Source: Sinorhizobium meliloti 4H41
Lineage (GTDB): Bacteria > Pseudomonadota > Alphaproteobacteria > Rhizobiales > Rhizobiaceae
Assembly (NCBI RefSeq): GCF_000375585.1
Contig: NZ_AQWP01000011.1
Coordinates: 124,001-188,000, forward strand
Direction: 5' to 3'
DNA: 64,000 bases
The notes beneath the pieces were generated by a model. That model made no database searches and was not told the DNA's origin. It saw only the letters and a list, made by a program, of their open reading frames with translations. The position numbers and the translations under genes are program-made. Positions 24,944 to 33,450 of this stretch are shown piece after piece. Within the stretch, counting starts at the first letter, position 1, and each line of letters starts with the position of its first letter.

Positions 24944-26029
24944 CTAGAGGTAACGCGCACTGATGTCGACGCTCGAACGCTTCCCTATCGCGTCATAGTT
25001 CGCCGTCAGCCAGTCCTCCGCGCACTGTCGACCGCGGTCACGGAGGTCTACGAGGGCTCCCCACTCGGCATTGAGTTTGCTTGAGACGCTGAGGTTTCTC
25101 ATCGTCTCGTCGTCGGAGATGCCATGGACGAAGATACGTTTGAGGCCAAGAGAATTGCCCGCCTCGGAATCGATCAGGTGCGTCACGAAGGCGACTGCCC
25201 GCATCTCCCTCAACAACGAAGAGTTGAAGCTGATTTCGTTGATCCTGTTCAGGATTTCCGCCGCAGTACGAGGCAGTTCCGTTCGCTCCAGCGGATTGAT
25301 GTGCACCACCAGCACGTCCGGAGTGTCGCAGCCGTAGATCAGCGGGAAAATCGCAGGGTTTCCCATGTAACCTCCGTCCCAATAGGCCTCCCCGTCGATC
25401 TCGACCGCTTGAAACAAGAAAGGCAGGCAGGCGGAGGCCAATACGGCGTCGATCGAGATCTCGTCATTGGAAAACACCTTGACCTTTCCGGAGCGTACGT
25501 TGGTCGCGCAGATGTTCAGCTTCACGGGACAGCGCGACATGCGGATCGCATCGAGGTCGATCGACTGTTCCAGAACCCGACGCAGCGGATTGTAGTTCAA
25601 TGGGTTGAACTGGTAGGGCGATAGCAGCCGCGTCACCATGTCGAAAATGACGAAGGCCGGCGAATACTCCAGGGATTTCGACCCTGTCACCCGGTCGAGC
25701 AAACTCGGCTGTAGCGGACTGAAGGCCGCCGCATGGCTGATGCGGCGCCAGAAATTGGCCAGCGCCCTTTGCGCGCCACTGCGTCCGCCCTCCGCAAGCC
25801 CATAGGCCAGGACGGTGGCGTTCATGGCGCCGGCGCTGGTGGCAACGATGCCCTCAACGGAAAGGCTCGCCTCGTCGAGCAACCGGTCGAGCACGCCCCA
25901 GGTGAATGCACCGTGCGCACCGCCGCCCTGAAGCGCGAGGTTGATCGTTCGCGGCGGACGCATGTCGGCTTCGGAGCGCCCCGCCCGCTGCTCTGAGCCC
26001 CGAGGGCCCACGTGGGTGTGCTTGTTCAT
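24944..26029 (-). CDS. Patatin-like phospholipase with DUF3734
   Basis: A 361-residue patatin-like lipase. LALQGGGAHGAF is the oxyanion hole, VEGIVATSAGAMNATV holds the nucleophile Ser (GxSxG variant TSAGA), and YWDGGYMGNP carries the Asp of the dyad. The C-terminal third corresponds to DUF3734. In rhizobia this gene sits with bdhA, suggesting a link with polyhydroxybutyrate granules or membrane lipid turnover. ATG 26029 has GAGAGGAG upstream and lies 17 bases after the bdhA stop; the frame to 26512 lies within bdhA. Confidence 0.88.
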   Translation of the reverse strand: MNKHTHVGPRGSEQRAGRSEADMRPPRTINLALQGGGAHGAFTWGVLDRLLDEASLSVEGIVATSAGAMNATVLAYGLAEGGRSGAQRALANFWRRISHAAAFSPLQPSLLDRVTGSKSLEYSPAFVIFDMVTRLLSPYQFNPLNYNPLRRVLEQSIDLDAIRMSRCPVKLNICATNVRSGKVKVFSNDEISIDAVLASACLPFLFQAVEIDGEAYWDGGYMGNPAIFPLIYGCDTPDVLVVHINPLERTELPRTAAEILNRINEISFNSSLLREMRAVAFVTHLIDSEAGNSLGLKRIFVHGISDDETMRNLSVSSKLNAEWGALVDLRDRGRQCAEDWLTANYDAIGKRSSVDISARYL

Positions 26030-26046
26030 GGCTCTGCTCCTCTCAA

Positions 26047-26877
26047 TCAGTGGGCTGTCCATCCGCCATCGACGGGAATGGCCGCGCCGGTAATCGAAGC
26101 GGCCGCGCTGCTGCACAGGAAGACGCTGAGCGCCCCCATCTCCTCGACCGTCGCGAACCGCTTGGTCGGCTGGTTCTTTAGGAACACGTCGCGGATAACC
26201 GCGTCGCGCGCGATCCCGTGCGACTTTGCCTGGGCATCGATCTGCGCCTCCACCAGCGGTGTCCAGACATAGCCCGGGCATATTGCATTGGCGGTGATGC
26301 CGAATTCCGCGCCTTCCAGCGCCACCACCTTGGTGAGGCCGACGAGCCCATGCTTGGCGGCCACGTAAGCGGACTTGTAGGCTGAGGCGACGAGACCATG
26401 AGCCGAGGCGACATTGATGACGCGCCCGTAACCGCGAGCGCACATCTGTGCGTAGGTCGCTTGAACGAGATGAAACGCAGCAGAAAGATTGATCCCGAGG
26501 ATCGCGTCCCATTTCGCCGCCGGAAACTCAGGGATTGGGGCAACATGCTGTATGCCGGCATTGTTGACGACGATGTCGACCTGCCCGAATCGGGCGCCGG
26601 CGCGCTCGACCATCATCCGGATCGCCTCCGGATTCGACATGTCGGCGCTGTCGTAGGCGATGTCGACGTCGTTCTCCTCCGCCATAGCGGCGCGCTGCCG
26701 TTCGATTTCGGCCGGATCGCCAAAGCCGTTGAGCATCACCGCCGCGCCCGCTTTGGCAAGGGCTTGGGCGATGCCGAGACCAATGCCGCTGGTGGAACCG
26801 GTGATGATTGCGCTGCGCCCCTCGAGCGCCCTACGCCCGAACATCGCGCCGATTTCAGCGTCGGTACTTTTGAGCAT
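26047..26877 (-). CDS. bdhA: D-3-hydroxybutyrate dehydrogenase
   Basis: A 276-residue short-chain dehydrogenase. The NAD site is TGSTSGIGLGIA (from residue 26), NNAG is at 105-108, and the catalytic Ser158, Tyr171 and Lys175 lie in NVASAHGLVASAYKS and AYVAAKHG. The AHGLVAS and SAYVAAKHG sequences and C-terminal GAAIPVDGGWTAH are typical of 3-hydroxybutyrate dehydrogenase. It oxidises D-3-hydroxybutyrate to acetoacetate, in PHB breakdown. First gene of an operon with the patatin gene; divergent from the LysR gene, its likely regulator. Confidence 0.9.
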   Translation of the reverse strand: MLKSTDAEIGAMFGRRALEGRSAIITGSTSGIGLGIAQALAKAGAAVMLNGFGDPAEIERQRAAMAEENDVDIAYDSADMSNPEAIRMMVERAGARFGQVDIVVNNAGIQHVAPIPEFPAAKWDAILGINLSAAFHLVQATYAQMCARGYGRVINVASAHGLVASAYKSAYVAAKHGLVGLTKVVALEGAEFGITANAICPGYVWTPLVEAQIDAQAKSHGIARDAVIRDVFLKNQPTKRFATVEEMGALSVFLCSSAAASITGAAIPVDGGWTAH

Positions 26878-26938
26878 GTCCGCGTCTCCTCACGTTTCGG
26901 CCGAAGGGGCCCTTACCGGAAGAGAATGGCGCTGTATT

Positions 26939-26954
26939 CATTTCAACTGAAATG
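26939..26954. promoter_or_regulatory. Palindrome between bdhA and lysR
   Basis: CATTTCA AC TGAAATG is a perfect 7-base inverted repeat in the divergent promoter region, about 60 bases upstream of bdhA. It is a candidate site for the adjacent LysR regulator or another factor. Confidence 0.45.
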
Positions 26955-27128
26955 CCACTGTGCTATGAATTCGATAGGTGAATTGCATTGGCAAAGGCAG
27001 CGCGCACATACGAAGTTCACCGCCTCGACTTCGACCCGACGCGTTGACCAGGACGCATGGTGGGATTGCTATAGCACTTTGAAGGGACCCGATCCGAAGC
27101 AAATATGCCGTCGTTCGAGGGGGCAGGT

Positions 27129-28040
27129 ATGGACATTCACCATGTTCGCTATTTCCTGGCGGTCTGCGAAACACGCAACTTCACGCGCGCCGCCGAGAAA
27201 TGCAATGTAACGCAGCCGGCATTGAGCCGCGCCATCCAGCAGCTCGAGGACGAGGTTGGCGGCCTCTTGTTCCGCCGCGAGCGCAACCTCACTCACCTGA
27301 CCGACCTTGGAAACCTCCTGAGACCTCGTTTCCAGTCGATCCTAGACGAGTTGTCGGGCGTCCGGCAGGAGGCGTCGCGCTTCCTCTGTCTCGAAGATGC
27401 GCATGTGAAGGTCGGCATCATGTGCACGATCGGGCCGCGCCGTTTCACTGGCCTGCTGTCCGATTTCAACATGCGCCACCGCGGGATCCAGCTTCAGCTT
27501 GTCGAGGGTGTGCCCTCTAAGCTTTCTGAACTGCTGGAGGCCGGCGAGATCGATGTGGCCATCATGGCGAGCAGCGACCGCTTCCCCGAACGTTTCGATA
27601 TGACCCCGCTATTTCGCGAAAGATTCATGCTCGCCTTTCCTGCCGGTCACCGCCTCTGTCAATACGATGCGGTTCCCATCACCGCCATCGACGGCGAAAT
27701 CTATCTCAGGCGGGTGAATTGCGAGTACTGGGATTATCTGACGGACTTGTGCGAGTCTCAGGGTGTGAAGACCCGGATTTCCTATTCCAGCGAACGTGAG
27801 GATTGGATCCAGAACATGGTCGCAGGCGGGCTGGGCATCTGCTTCATCCCCGAATACAGCGCAGTCATCCCCGGTCTACAGGTTCGGCCAGTTGCCGATC
27901 CGGAGGTCACGCGGGAGGTGTGTCTAGTCACTGTAGCCGGTCGGCGATTCTCCCCTGCCGTTACAACCTTCGTTGCCTCGGTTAAGTCCTATGGCTGGGC
28001 CGCACCGCACTCGGGAATAGATATGCGGCGCATCGCCTGA
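27129..28040 (+). CDS. LysR-family transcriptional regulator
   Basis: A 303-residue LysR regulator. The HTH reads FLAVCETRNFTRAAEKCNVT, QPALSRAIQQLEDEVGGLLF. The effector domain includes VKVGIMCTIGPRRFTGLLSD and MVAGGLGICFIPEY. ATG 27129 (MDIHHVRY) follows GGGGGCAGGT and is the family start. It is divergent from bdhA-patatin and upstream of the exported cupin gene on the same strand, so either could be its target. Confidence 0.9.
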   Translation: MDIHHVRYFLAVCETRNFTRAAEKCNVTQPALSRAIQQLEDEVGGLLFRRERNLTHLTDLGNLLRPRFQSILDELSGVRQEASRFLCLEDAHVKVGIMCTIGPRRFTGLLSDFNMRHRGIQLQLVEGVPSKLSELLEAGEIDVAIMASSDRFPERFDMTPLFRERFMLAFPAGHRLCQYDAVPITAIDGEIYLRRVNCEYWDYLTDLCESQGVKTRISYSSEREDWIQNMVAGGLGICFIPEYSAVIPGLQVRPVADPEVTREVCLVTVAGRRFSPAVTTFVASVKSYGWAAPHSGIDMRRIA

Positions 28041-28193
28041 TTGCTGCCTCAAACCGCTGCCACGCCTCTGCTCTCCCGCAATAGCTTTGAGGTATGGAAT
28101 TCAAAAACAGGCGGCATTTCTTTGCCGGCGAAATCTCACGCAATCTCCTTGTGCCGCCGGTATTTTCCGGTGTTACCACGAAGGAGACCCGAC

Positions 28194-28685
28194 ATGCCTC
28201 AGAAGTTCACTGAGGGCCGCCTGCCGCTGGCCCTTGCAACGCTCGGCCTTTTTGCCTCCACCTTCGCAACCGTGCCTGCTCTTGCCGGCGAATGCCCGGC
28301 CGATCAGGTAGCGGCGGGCGCCATGGCGCCCGGCGAAACCGCACCGGACGGCGTCACCGATGACGTCCTCGCCTCGATCGATCTCTCCTCCAAGGGCGGC
28401 AACTGGAAAGGAAGTGCGCTGCGTTTTCGAAAACTCGTCGTCCAGCCGGGCGGCGTCGTACCGTGGCATTCGCATGAGGCCCGCCCCGCCAATATCCTGA
28501 TTGTCGAAGGGTCGATCACCGAATATAGCAGCACGTGTAAGGTTCCGATCGAGCATAAGGCGGGCGAAGTCACCGCCGAATTCGGCGAACTGGCCCATTG
28601 GTGGAAGAACAACGGCTCCCTTCCGGCCGTGCTCTACTCGGCCGATATCCTGCCGCCGATGTCGAAGGACGACCACGCCATGTGA
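28194..28685 (+). CDS. Exported cupin-domain protein
   Basis: A 163-residue protein with a signal peptide (LPLALATLGLFASTFATVPALAG region) and a cupin barrel: VVQPGGVVPWHSHEARPANI gives the two His of motif 1, and GEVTAEFGELAHWWKNNG motif 2. ATG 28194 follows AAGGAGA; the frame to 28041 is not coding-like. Periplasmic cupins of this type have no assigned reaction. It precedes the MFS transporter gene by 82 bases and may share its message. Confidence 0.82.
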   Translation: MPQKFTEGRLPLALATLGLFASTFATVPALAGECPADQVAAGAMAPGETAPDGVTDDVLASIDLSSKGGNWKGSALRFRKLVVQPGGVVPWHSHEARPANILIVEGSITEYSSTCKVPIEHKAGEVTAEFGELAHWWKNNGSLPAVLYSADILPPMSKDDHAM

Positions 28686-28767
28686 GCCGCAAGGCGAAGA
28701 CACCCCAACCATTGTGGACGTTTCCGGCCGCCGGCGGGAAACGTCGACGTTTTAAGGAGGATAAGCG

Positions 28768-30027
28768 ATGGCGAATCTCGCTCGCGGCTCGCTGACGGCG
28801 TCCGTATCTGTTGCAAAACCGGCGGCCGACCGGTGGCGTTTCGGCATCATTGCACTCATCGCATTCCTGACACTAGTCGACCTCTTCGCTGCCCAGGCAA
28901 TCCTGCCGTCGCTGCAGCAAGAGTTCGGGGTCAGCCGCGCTACAATGGGGCTCGCGGTCAACGCCAGCACCTTCGGCATGGCGGCCGCTGGCCTTGCCGT
29001 CGGCATCTTCGGGCGCAACCTGGATCGGCGAAACGGCATCTGGGTCAGTCTCGCACTGCTTGCGGTACCGACCGTGCTCCTCTCGACGACCCGGGATATC
29101 GTGATCTTCACTAGCCTAAGAATAGCGCAGGGCCTGTGTATGGCGACCGCTTTCACGCTCACCATGGCCTACCTTGCGGAACATTTCCCGGCCGAGCGGG
29201 CAACGGGCGCGCTTGCGGCCTATGTCACCGGCAATGTCGCGAGCAACCTCTTCGGCCGCACTCTCTCGGCAGCCGTTGCCGATCTCGGAGGATTGTCCAT
29301 CAACTTCCAGACGTTCGCGATACTCAATCTGGCGGGCGCGGCCCTCGTCTGGACCACCTTGAAGCGGACGGAGCGCATGATGCCGGACCGGCACAGGCGA
29401 AGCAGGAAGGGGGGCTGGCGCCCAGTATTCGGTAATCGGCGCCTGCAGAGCCTCTTCGCCATCGGCTTCCTGGTCCTCTTCGTTTTCATAGGAACATACA
29501 CCTATGTCAACTTCCGGCTCGTGGAGCTTGGGCTATCGCCGATGCAGCTCGGTCTCGTCTATTTCGTTTTCCTGCCATCGTTATTCACGACGCCGCTCGG
29601 CGGGTATATCTCGCGTCGTCTCGGCGCCGGCCCCGGCATTGTTCTAACGCTCTTTTGCGCTGCGCTTGGCCTCATCGCCCTTCTGAGCAGCAACCTCGCC
29701 GTGGTGCTTGCGGGCCTCGCCATGGTCGCGGTCGGCACCTTTCTCGCTCAAGCGCTTGCAACCAGCCAGATCGGCCGCTTTGCCGAAACGGAAAAGGCGA
29801 CAGCAAGCGGCGCCTACCTCGCCTCCTATTATACTGGCGGGCTCTCCGGCAGTCTGGTGATCGGCCAGATCTATGATCATTTCGGCTGGAGCAATTCGGT
29901 CCTAACACTCGTGGCAATGATGGTGCTTGCCATGCTCTTTACCGTGCCGCTGCGCGCAATGAGGTCCAGTTATCGAAACGGACAAGAGACGGCATTATCC
30001 ATTCGCAACGGCGAGCCGCATCCTTGA
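28768..30027 (+). CDS. MFS transporter
   Basis: A 419-residue major facilitator protein with 12 predicted hydrophobic segments. It has FFAAQAILPSL-like first-helix sequence (DLFAAQAILPSLQQEFGVSR), AGLAVGIFGRNLDRRNGI between TM2 and TM3, and a central basic loop (PDRHRRSRKGG). It resembles the DHA1/YnfM-like drug or sugar efflux group; the substrate is not readable. AAGGAGGATAAGCG precedes ATG. The DUF302 gene follows by 36 bases, likely one operon. Confidence 0.88.
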   Translation: MANLARGSLTASVSVAKPAADRWRFGIIALIAFLTLVDLFAAQAILPSLQQEFGVSRATMGLAVNASTFGMAAAGLAVGIFGRNLDRRNGIWVSLALLAVPTVLLSTTRDIVIFTSLRIAQGLCMATAFTLTMAYLAEHFPAERATGALAAYVTGNVASNLFGRTLSAAVADLGGLSINFQTFAILNLAGAALVWTTLKRTERMMPDRHRRSRKGGWRPVFGNRRLQSLFAIGFLVLFVFIGTYTYVNFRLVELGLSPMQLGLVYFVFLPSLFTTPLGGYISRRLGAGPGIVLTLFCAALGLIALLSSNLAVVLAGLAMVAVGTFLAQALATSQIGRFAETEKATASGAYLASYYTGGLSGSLVIGQIYDHFGWSNSVLTLVAMMVLAMLFTVPLRAMRSSYRNGQETALSIRNGEPHP

Positions 30028-30063
30028 ATGAGCCCATCGGGGGCTAGAGAGAGGAGTTCTGAA

Positions 30064-30534
30064 ATGATGAAGGTCAGCAATGCGAGACTGTCGGCCGCAT
30101 TGATCACCGCAACGGCGGTATTGGCCCAAGTTTCGACGGCAGAGGCCGCAGAAAGAGACGGCGTCGTCACGGTCAAGAGCCGCTACTCGGTCAGCGAGAC
30201 AGTGAACCGCATCAAGCACAGCGTTGCGGATAAGAGGATCACCCTTTTCGGCGATATCGATCAGGCCAAGCTCGGCAATGCCGCCGGCAGCAAGGTGTTT
30301 CCGTCGCGCCTGGTGGTGTTTGGCAATCCGGCGCTCGGCACGACTTTCATCACCGCCAATCCCCTCGCGGGACTCGACTGGCCAGTTCGGGTTCTAATCT
30401 ATCAGGCGAAAGACGGATCCGTCTACGCCGCCTTCGGCTGGATCGCAAAACGCCATCAAATTTCGAGCCGAGATCGTGAATTCGCCATGACATCGCAGGT
30501 GATCGAATCGGTCACAGCACTGATCAAAGAATGA
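30064..30534 (+). CDS. Exported DUF302 protein
   Basis: A 156-residue protein with a signal peptide (ALITATAVLAQVSTAEAAE) and a DUF302 domain: VKSRYSVSETVNRIKHSV, PSRLVVFGNPALGT and WPVRVLIYQAKDGSVYAAF. DUF302 proteins are small alpha/beta proteins of unknown role, often next to redox or transport genes. ATG 30064 follows GAGGAG. It is the last gene of the cupin/MFS/DUF302 group. Confidence 0.85.
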   Translation: MMKVSNARLSAALITATAVLAQVSTAEAAERDGVVTVKSRYSVSETVNRIKHSVADKRITLFGDIDQAKLGNAAGSKVFPSRLVVFGNPALGTTFITANPLAGLDWPVRVLIYQAKDGSVYAAFGWIAKRHQISSRDREFAMTSQVIESVTALIKE

Positions 30535-30829
30535 GCCGCGTACCGCAGCGCTCGTCCTCGTCTCCATTTCCGGGGCGGTGGCGAGCGCATCGGCCCTTCA
30601 CCACCCATAGGCTTGCGAGCGCTTAGTGACCCGAGTGCCCGGACATTAAGTGTTCGCCTTGAAAGGAACCGTACCCAATTCCCGCTCACATCGAAAACGA
30701 ACGCGTGACAGGTTCTTCGCAAATCACGATTTCTCGTGCAAACGATAAGACTTGGGCTTTTCGCGTGATGAGAACTACCTTCGCGGCGAGCCGTGGCATT
30801 TCCATAAGCCTCACACGACCTCTTGAAGA
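30535..30829. other. Non-coding region before the TA locus
   Basis: No gene is supported here; it includes the promoter region of the mqsRA locus. Confidence 0.4.
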
Positions 30830-30846
30830 GCCACCATTAAGGTGGC
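30830..30846. promoter_or_regulatory. mqsRA operator: Candidate MqsA operator
   Basis: GCCACC ATTAA GGTGGC is a perfect inverted repeat overlapping the mqsR ribosome site. E. coli MqsA binds palindromes of the form AACCT-N3-AGGTT; the ACC-N5-GGT spacing here is the same. This supports autoregulation by the antitoxin. Confidence 0.65.
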
Positions 30847-30856
30847 ATATCGGGCC

Positions 30857-31163
30857 ATGGAGAAATTGCGCCCGACCTACGATCTCGAGGCAATCAAGGC
30901 AACGCTCGGATCGGTCGAAACGCTAGCGATGACCTCGACCGCGCCACGAGATGCCACAGCATTGGGATTCGACCGGGCGGGTGTTGTGGAAACAATCGCC
31001 GGGATCGAGCGGCGGATGTTTTATAAGTCGATGACGACTTTTGCGGATCGTCGCGTTTGGCAGGACGTTTATCATGTGCCAGCGCGCGGAATGGTTCTCT
31101 ACGTGAAGTTCCAGGCGGACGTCATCACCGAATTCGTGGGTCATGTCTTTCAAGGAGAAATGA
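30857..31163 (+). pseudogene. mqsR: MqsR-family toxin with a C-terminal frameshift
   Basis: An MqsR mRNA-interferase toxin: FYKSMTTFADRRVWQDVY is nearly the E. coli MqsR signature, preceded by TALGFDRAGVVETIAGI-type sequence and followed by YVKFQADVITEF. After that the frame reads VGHVFQGE straight into the antitoxin. The neighbouring frame reads VMSFKEK then stop (TGA 31161-31163), close to the E. coli C-terminus SFKEK. Removing one G from the GGG at 31138-31140 would restore this end and an ATGA overlap with mqsA. The toxin is therefore either fused to the antitoxin (246 residues from ATG 30857) or altered at its end. Confidence 0.8.
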
Positions 31164-31597
31164 GTATGGCGGTATTGACAAGGGATCTGCCCGACACGAT
31201 GGTCTCCCCCGAGACCGGCGAGACGCTACGCCGGGGGGTGCGCCCCTTCGTGGTTACCTATAAGGGGAAGAGTAAAACCATCGAACTTTCGGGATACTAT
31301 CCGGAAAACGGTGACGAAGGCATTCATGTGGGTAACGACATGGCCGCTAGCGACGCGGCCCTGAGGGCGTTGAAGGAGGAGGTCGAAGGCATTCCCTCGC
31401 CTGCCACCATAAAAAGAGTACGCAAGAAACTGAAACTGTCTCAGCGTGAGGCTGGCGGCCTGCTCAAGGTTGGGGAAAATGCCTTCGACAAGTACGAGCG
31501 GGGGTTGGTCGAGCCAAGCGGCCCAACCAGCCAATTGCTGCGTCTACTCGATCACCATCCCGAGTTGATCGAGGAACTCCGTCAAGGTGCAGCCTAG
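31160..31597 (+). CDS. mqsA: MqsA-family antitoxin with XRE-type HTH
   Basis: A 145-residue antitoxin. The C-terminal HTH (IKRVRKKLKLSQREAGGLLK, VGENAFDKYERG, LLRLLDHHPELIEEL) matches the MqsA DNA-binding domain. The N-terminal domain (SPETGETLRRGVRPFVVTYK) aligns with the toxin-binding domain but lacks the zinc-binding CxxC pairs. ATG 31160 has its own AAGGAG ribosome site, so it can be made separately even though the toxin frame runs into it. It neutralises MqsR and represses the operon in known systems. Confidence 0.85.
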   Translation: MSMAVLTRDLPDTMVSPETGETLRRGVRPFVVTYKGKSKTIELSGYYPENGDEGIHVGNDMAASDAALRALKEEVEGIPSPATIKRVRKKLKLSQREAGGLLKVGENAFDKYERGLVEPSGPTSQLLRLLDHHPELIEELRQGAA

Positions 31598-32008
31598 TCG
31601 CTCATGATGCCGGCGTGCAGAGACGCGGTTCCCGGTGATACATTACGATTTTAGAAGCACGTAACGGGAACGTTTTGGCTGTTCGATGAGACCGCTTTGC
31701 GCTGATAAGCAACTTCGCCAATGGGGACGACATTTCGAGGGCTTCGGGTCGGGATCCGGCTCCTGAGAGCCCATGAATTAAGCCTGACGATATGCGCCGA
31801 GCTCACTTCCCCCCATAGCCAGATTCGCGAACGCGAACGGTACCGCAGTATTATGCCCTTGTAGCCTCCAATAGTGGGCGCCAACACCAATGCGTCGCCG
31901 AATGGAACCGACCCTCCCGCGGAGCGTTCCCACTTGTCCGAGTACAATCAAGAACCCACCGCGCGAAGCGATGGAGACGACTGGGGTACGCTACTTCAGG
32001 AGGCTCAG
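31598..32008. other. Intergenic region after mqsA
   Basis: No gene is supported. It holds copy 3 of the dispersed motif and the leader of the small peptide gene. Confidence 0.4.
31629..31652 (+). repeat. Dispersed motif, copy 3
   Basis: TTCCCGGTGATACATTACG, then ATTTT: a partial copy 32 bases after the mqsA stop. The GCGATC part is degenerate here. Confidence 0.4.
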
Positions 32009-32092
32009 ATGGATATCACCACGCTTTTAGTTATCGTCCTCATTATTCTTCTGTTAGGTGGCGGCTGGTACGGCCGAGGACGCTGGTACTAG
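32009..32092 (+). CDS. 27-residue membrane peptide
   Basis: A tiny gene with a strong ribosome site (AGGAGG, 6 bases before ATG 32009). The peptide is one hydrophobic helix followed by an aromatic/arginine end: MDITTLLVIVLIILLLGG then GWYGRGRWY. It resembles DUF3309-type small hydrophobic proteins of rhizobia, although those are usually about 50 residues. The frame is open further upstream (31874), but that part has no membrane or family character. It probably sits in the inner membrane; role unknown. Confidence 0.6.
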   Translation: MDITTLLVIVLIILLLGGGWYGRGRWY

Positions 32093-32626
32093 CAATCCCT
32101 GATGCGCTCGGCCCTCGAACCGCTCGGCGTAGCAGTTTGTCTCGGAGAGCCGCCGACGTACGGCAAGGCCTTATTGTGCCTGTACCAAGCCGAGGAGAAA
32201 CCGGCGCATCTCCACTTGGCGTTCAGGGCCGGAATCGCCAGCAAGCCCAAGCTCTCTGTTCGCGCAGCTCTGGAGGGGGGTGGCAGAGACAACGGTGCTC
32301 CCGGTCTGCGCGCCCACTACCACGCGAGCTACCATGCAGTTTCATCATTGGTTCGGACGGCACAATCTCGAAGCGGTTTGCCACGAACCTGGGGCCTAGC
32401 CTTCCGTCGCGGGGATGTCGGCGAGCAGGCCAACTTGCGCCCTGGCCCTGTCATGCGTCAAAGACCATGCCGTGTCCGCCACTGCGACCATTAGTACAAT
32501 TTGATTATTCGCATACACCGTATGACGTATATTTTGTCGATAACGAATAGATTTGCTTCAACGTGGTGCTAGATATATTTTCACAAACCTATTATGCTAT
32601 CACGCATTATGAGTTGGGGGTGGACG
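32093..32626. other. Intergenic region, AT-rich toward its end
   Basis: ORFs on the plus strand here have no motifs. The last 120 bases are AT-rich (TTTGATTATTCGCATACACC, ATATATTTTCAC) and probably hold the promoter of the 32627 gene. Confidence 0.4.
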
Positions 32627-33421
32627 ATGAGCGATCCCTTTGACCCTTACAATCCCTTGACCGGTCTCGGACAAACCAGCTGGGGCAGTCTCATACGCAG
32701 TCAGAACGAATTGTCCGAGCGGATGCGTGAGAGCAACCGCCAGTCAGCGGAACTCGTCGAAAAATTGCAAAGACGAAACGGCACGGCGGTCGCGACGTAT
32801 ACGCCGTCGCGGCTGCTTACGGCGGAAGAAAAGGCCGAACTCAGACGGCGGCAATCGAACGTAGCAATTATCAACAAGCGCGCCCCTTTGCTGCAACGCC
32901 TTTCAGGTAAGGTCGTCTCTTACCTTGACGTCAACGGCGGCCTCGTTGTGAACTCAACCGGGGATCTCGCTGCCGGTGACGTGGTGCCCCGACGCCAACA
33001 TCTGCGCAGGCTGCAGAAAGCATACGGCGAACTTTGGGAAAAGCTGCTCGAGGAGAATCTTGCAAAAAAAGATATCGATGAAACCGCGGCTGATCTTTGG
33101 CGCGACGCGACCGAACGCCTCGCTCTTCTGAAGCGAGGTTACTTCATGTCTCCGATCGACAGCAAAGGCTCTCAGAGTTGCGTCGCCCTCTATGGAATTA
33201 AGAAGACGCTTTTCGGCAAAAAGACTGTGAAGAACAAGTTCTGGAAGGTCGGCATCAGAGACTACGACCGGCGCCTGAGACTCTTCATTGATCGCGTCTT
33301 CAGCGGCCAGAGCAGGTTTTCAAGGTTTCAATACGGTGACGCCGCTTTGGCGTCCTCAGCAGCTCAGAACGCATTTCTCTTTTTCCTACGGGCGCCGTCG
33401 AGACTCGGTAAAGACGGTTAA
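32627..33421 (+). CDS. Hypothetical cytoplasmic protein
   Basis: A 264-residue protein with no recognised domain and no signal peptide. It begins MSDPFDPYNPLTGLGQTSWG, followed by a charged, probably coiled-coil stretch (NELSERMRESNRQSAELVEK, LTAEEKAELRRRQ). Then comes a basic, aromatic-rich C-terminal half (LFGKKTVKNKFWKVG, RDYDRRLRLFID). ATG 32627 after GGGGGTGG is preferred over ATG 32594. It starts the plus-strand block of uncharacterised genes ending near 44.9 kb and lies 29 bases before the Sel1 gene, so it may be co-transcribed. Confidence 0.6.
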   Translation: MSDPFDPYNPLTGLGQTSWGSLIRSQNELSERMRESNRQSAELVEKLQRRNGTAVATYTPSRLLTAEEKAELRRRQSNVAIINKRAPLLQRLSGKVVSYLDVNGGLVVNSTGDLAAGDVVPRRQHLRRLQKAYGELWEKLLEENLAKKDIDETAADLWRDATERLALLKRGYFMSPIDSKGSQSCVALYGIKKTLFGKKTVKNKFWKVGIRDYDRRLRLFIDRVFSGQSRFSRFQYGDAALASSAAQNAFLFFLRAPSRLGKDG

Positions 33422-33450
33422 GGCGGGATTCCGGCTGGAGGGTAGATGTC

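Noticed and set aside
32102..32550. Two overlapping plus-strand ORFs of about 130 residues
   Set aside because: No domain, mixed composition, and overlapping frames of equal quality; treated as non-coding.
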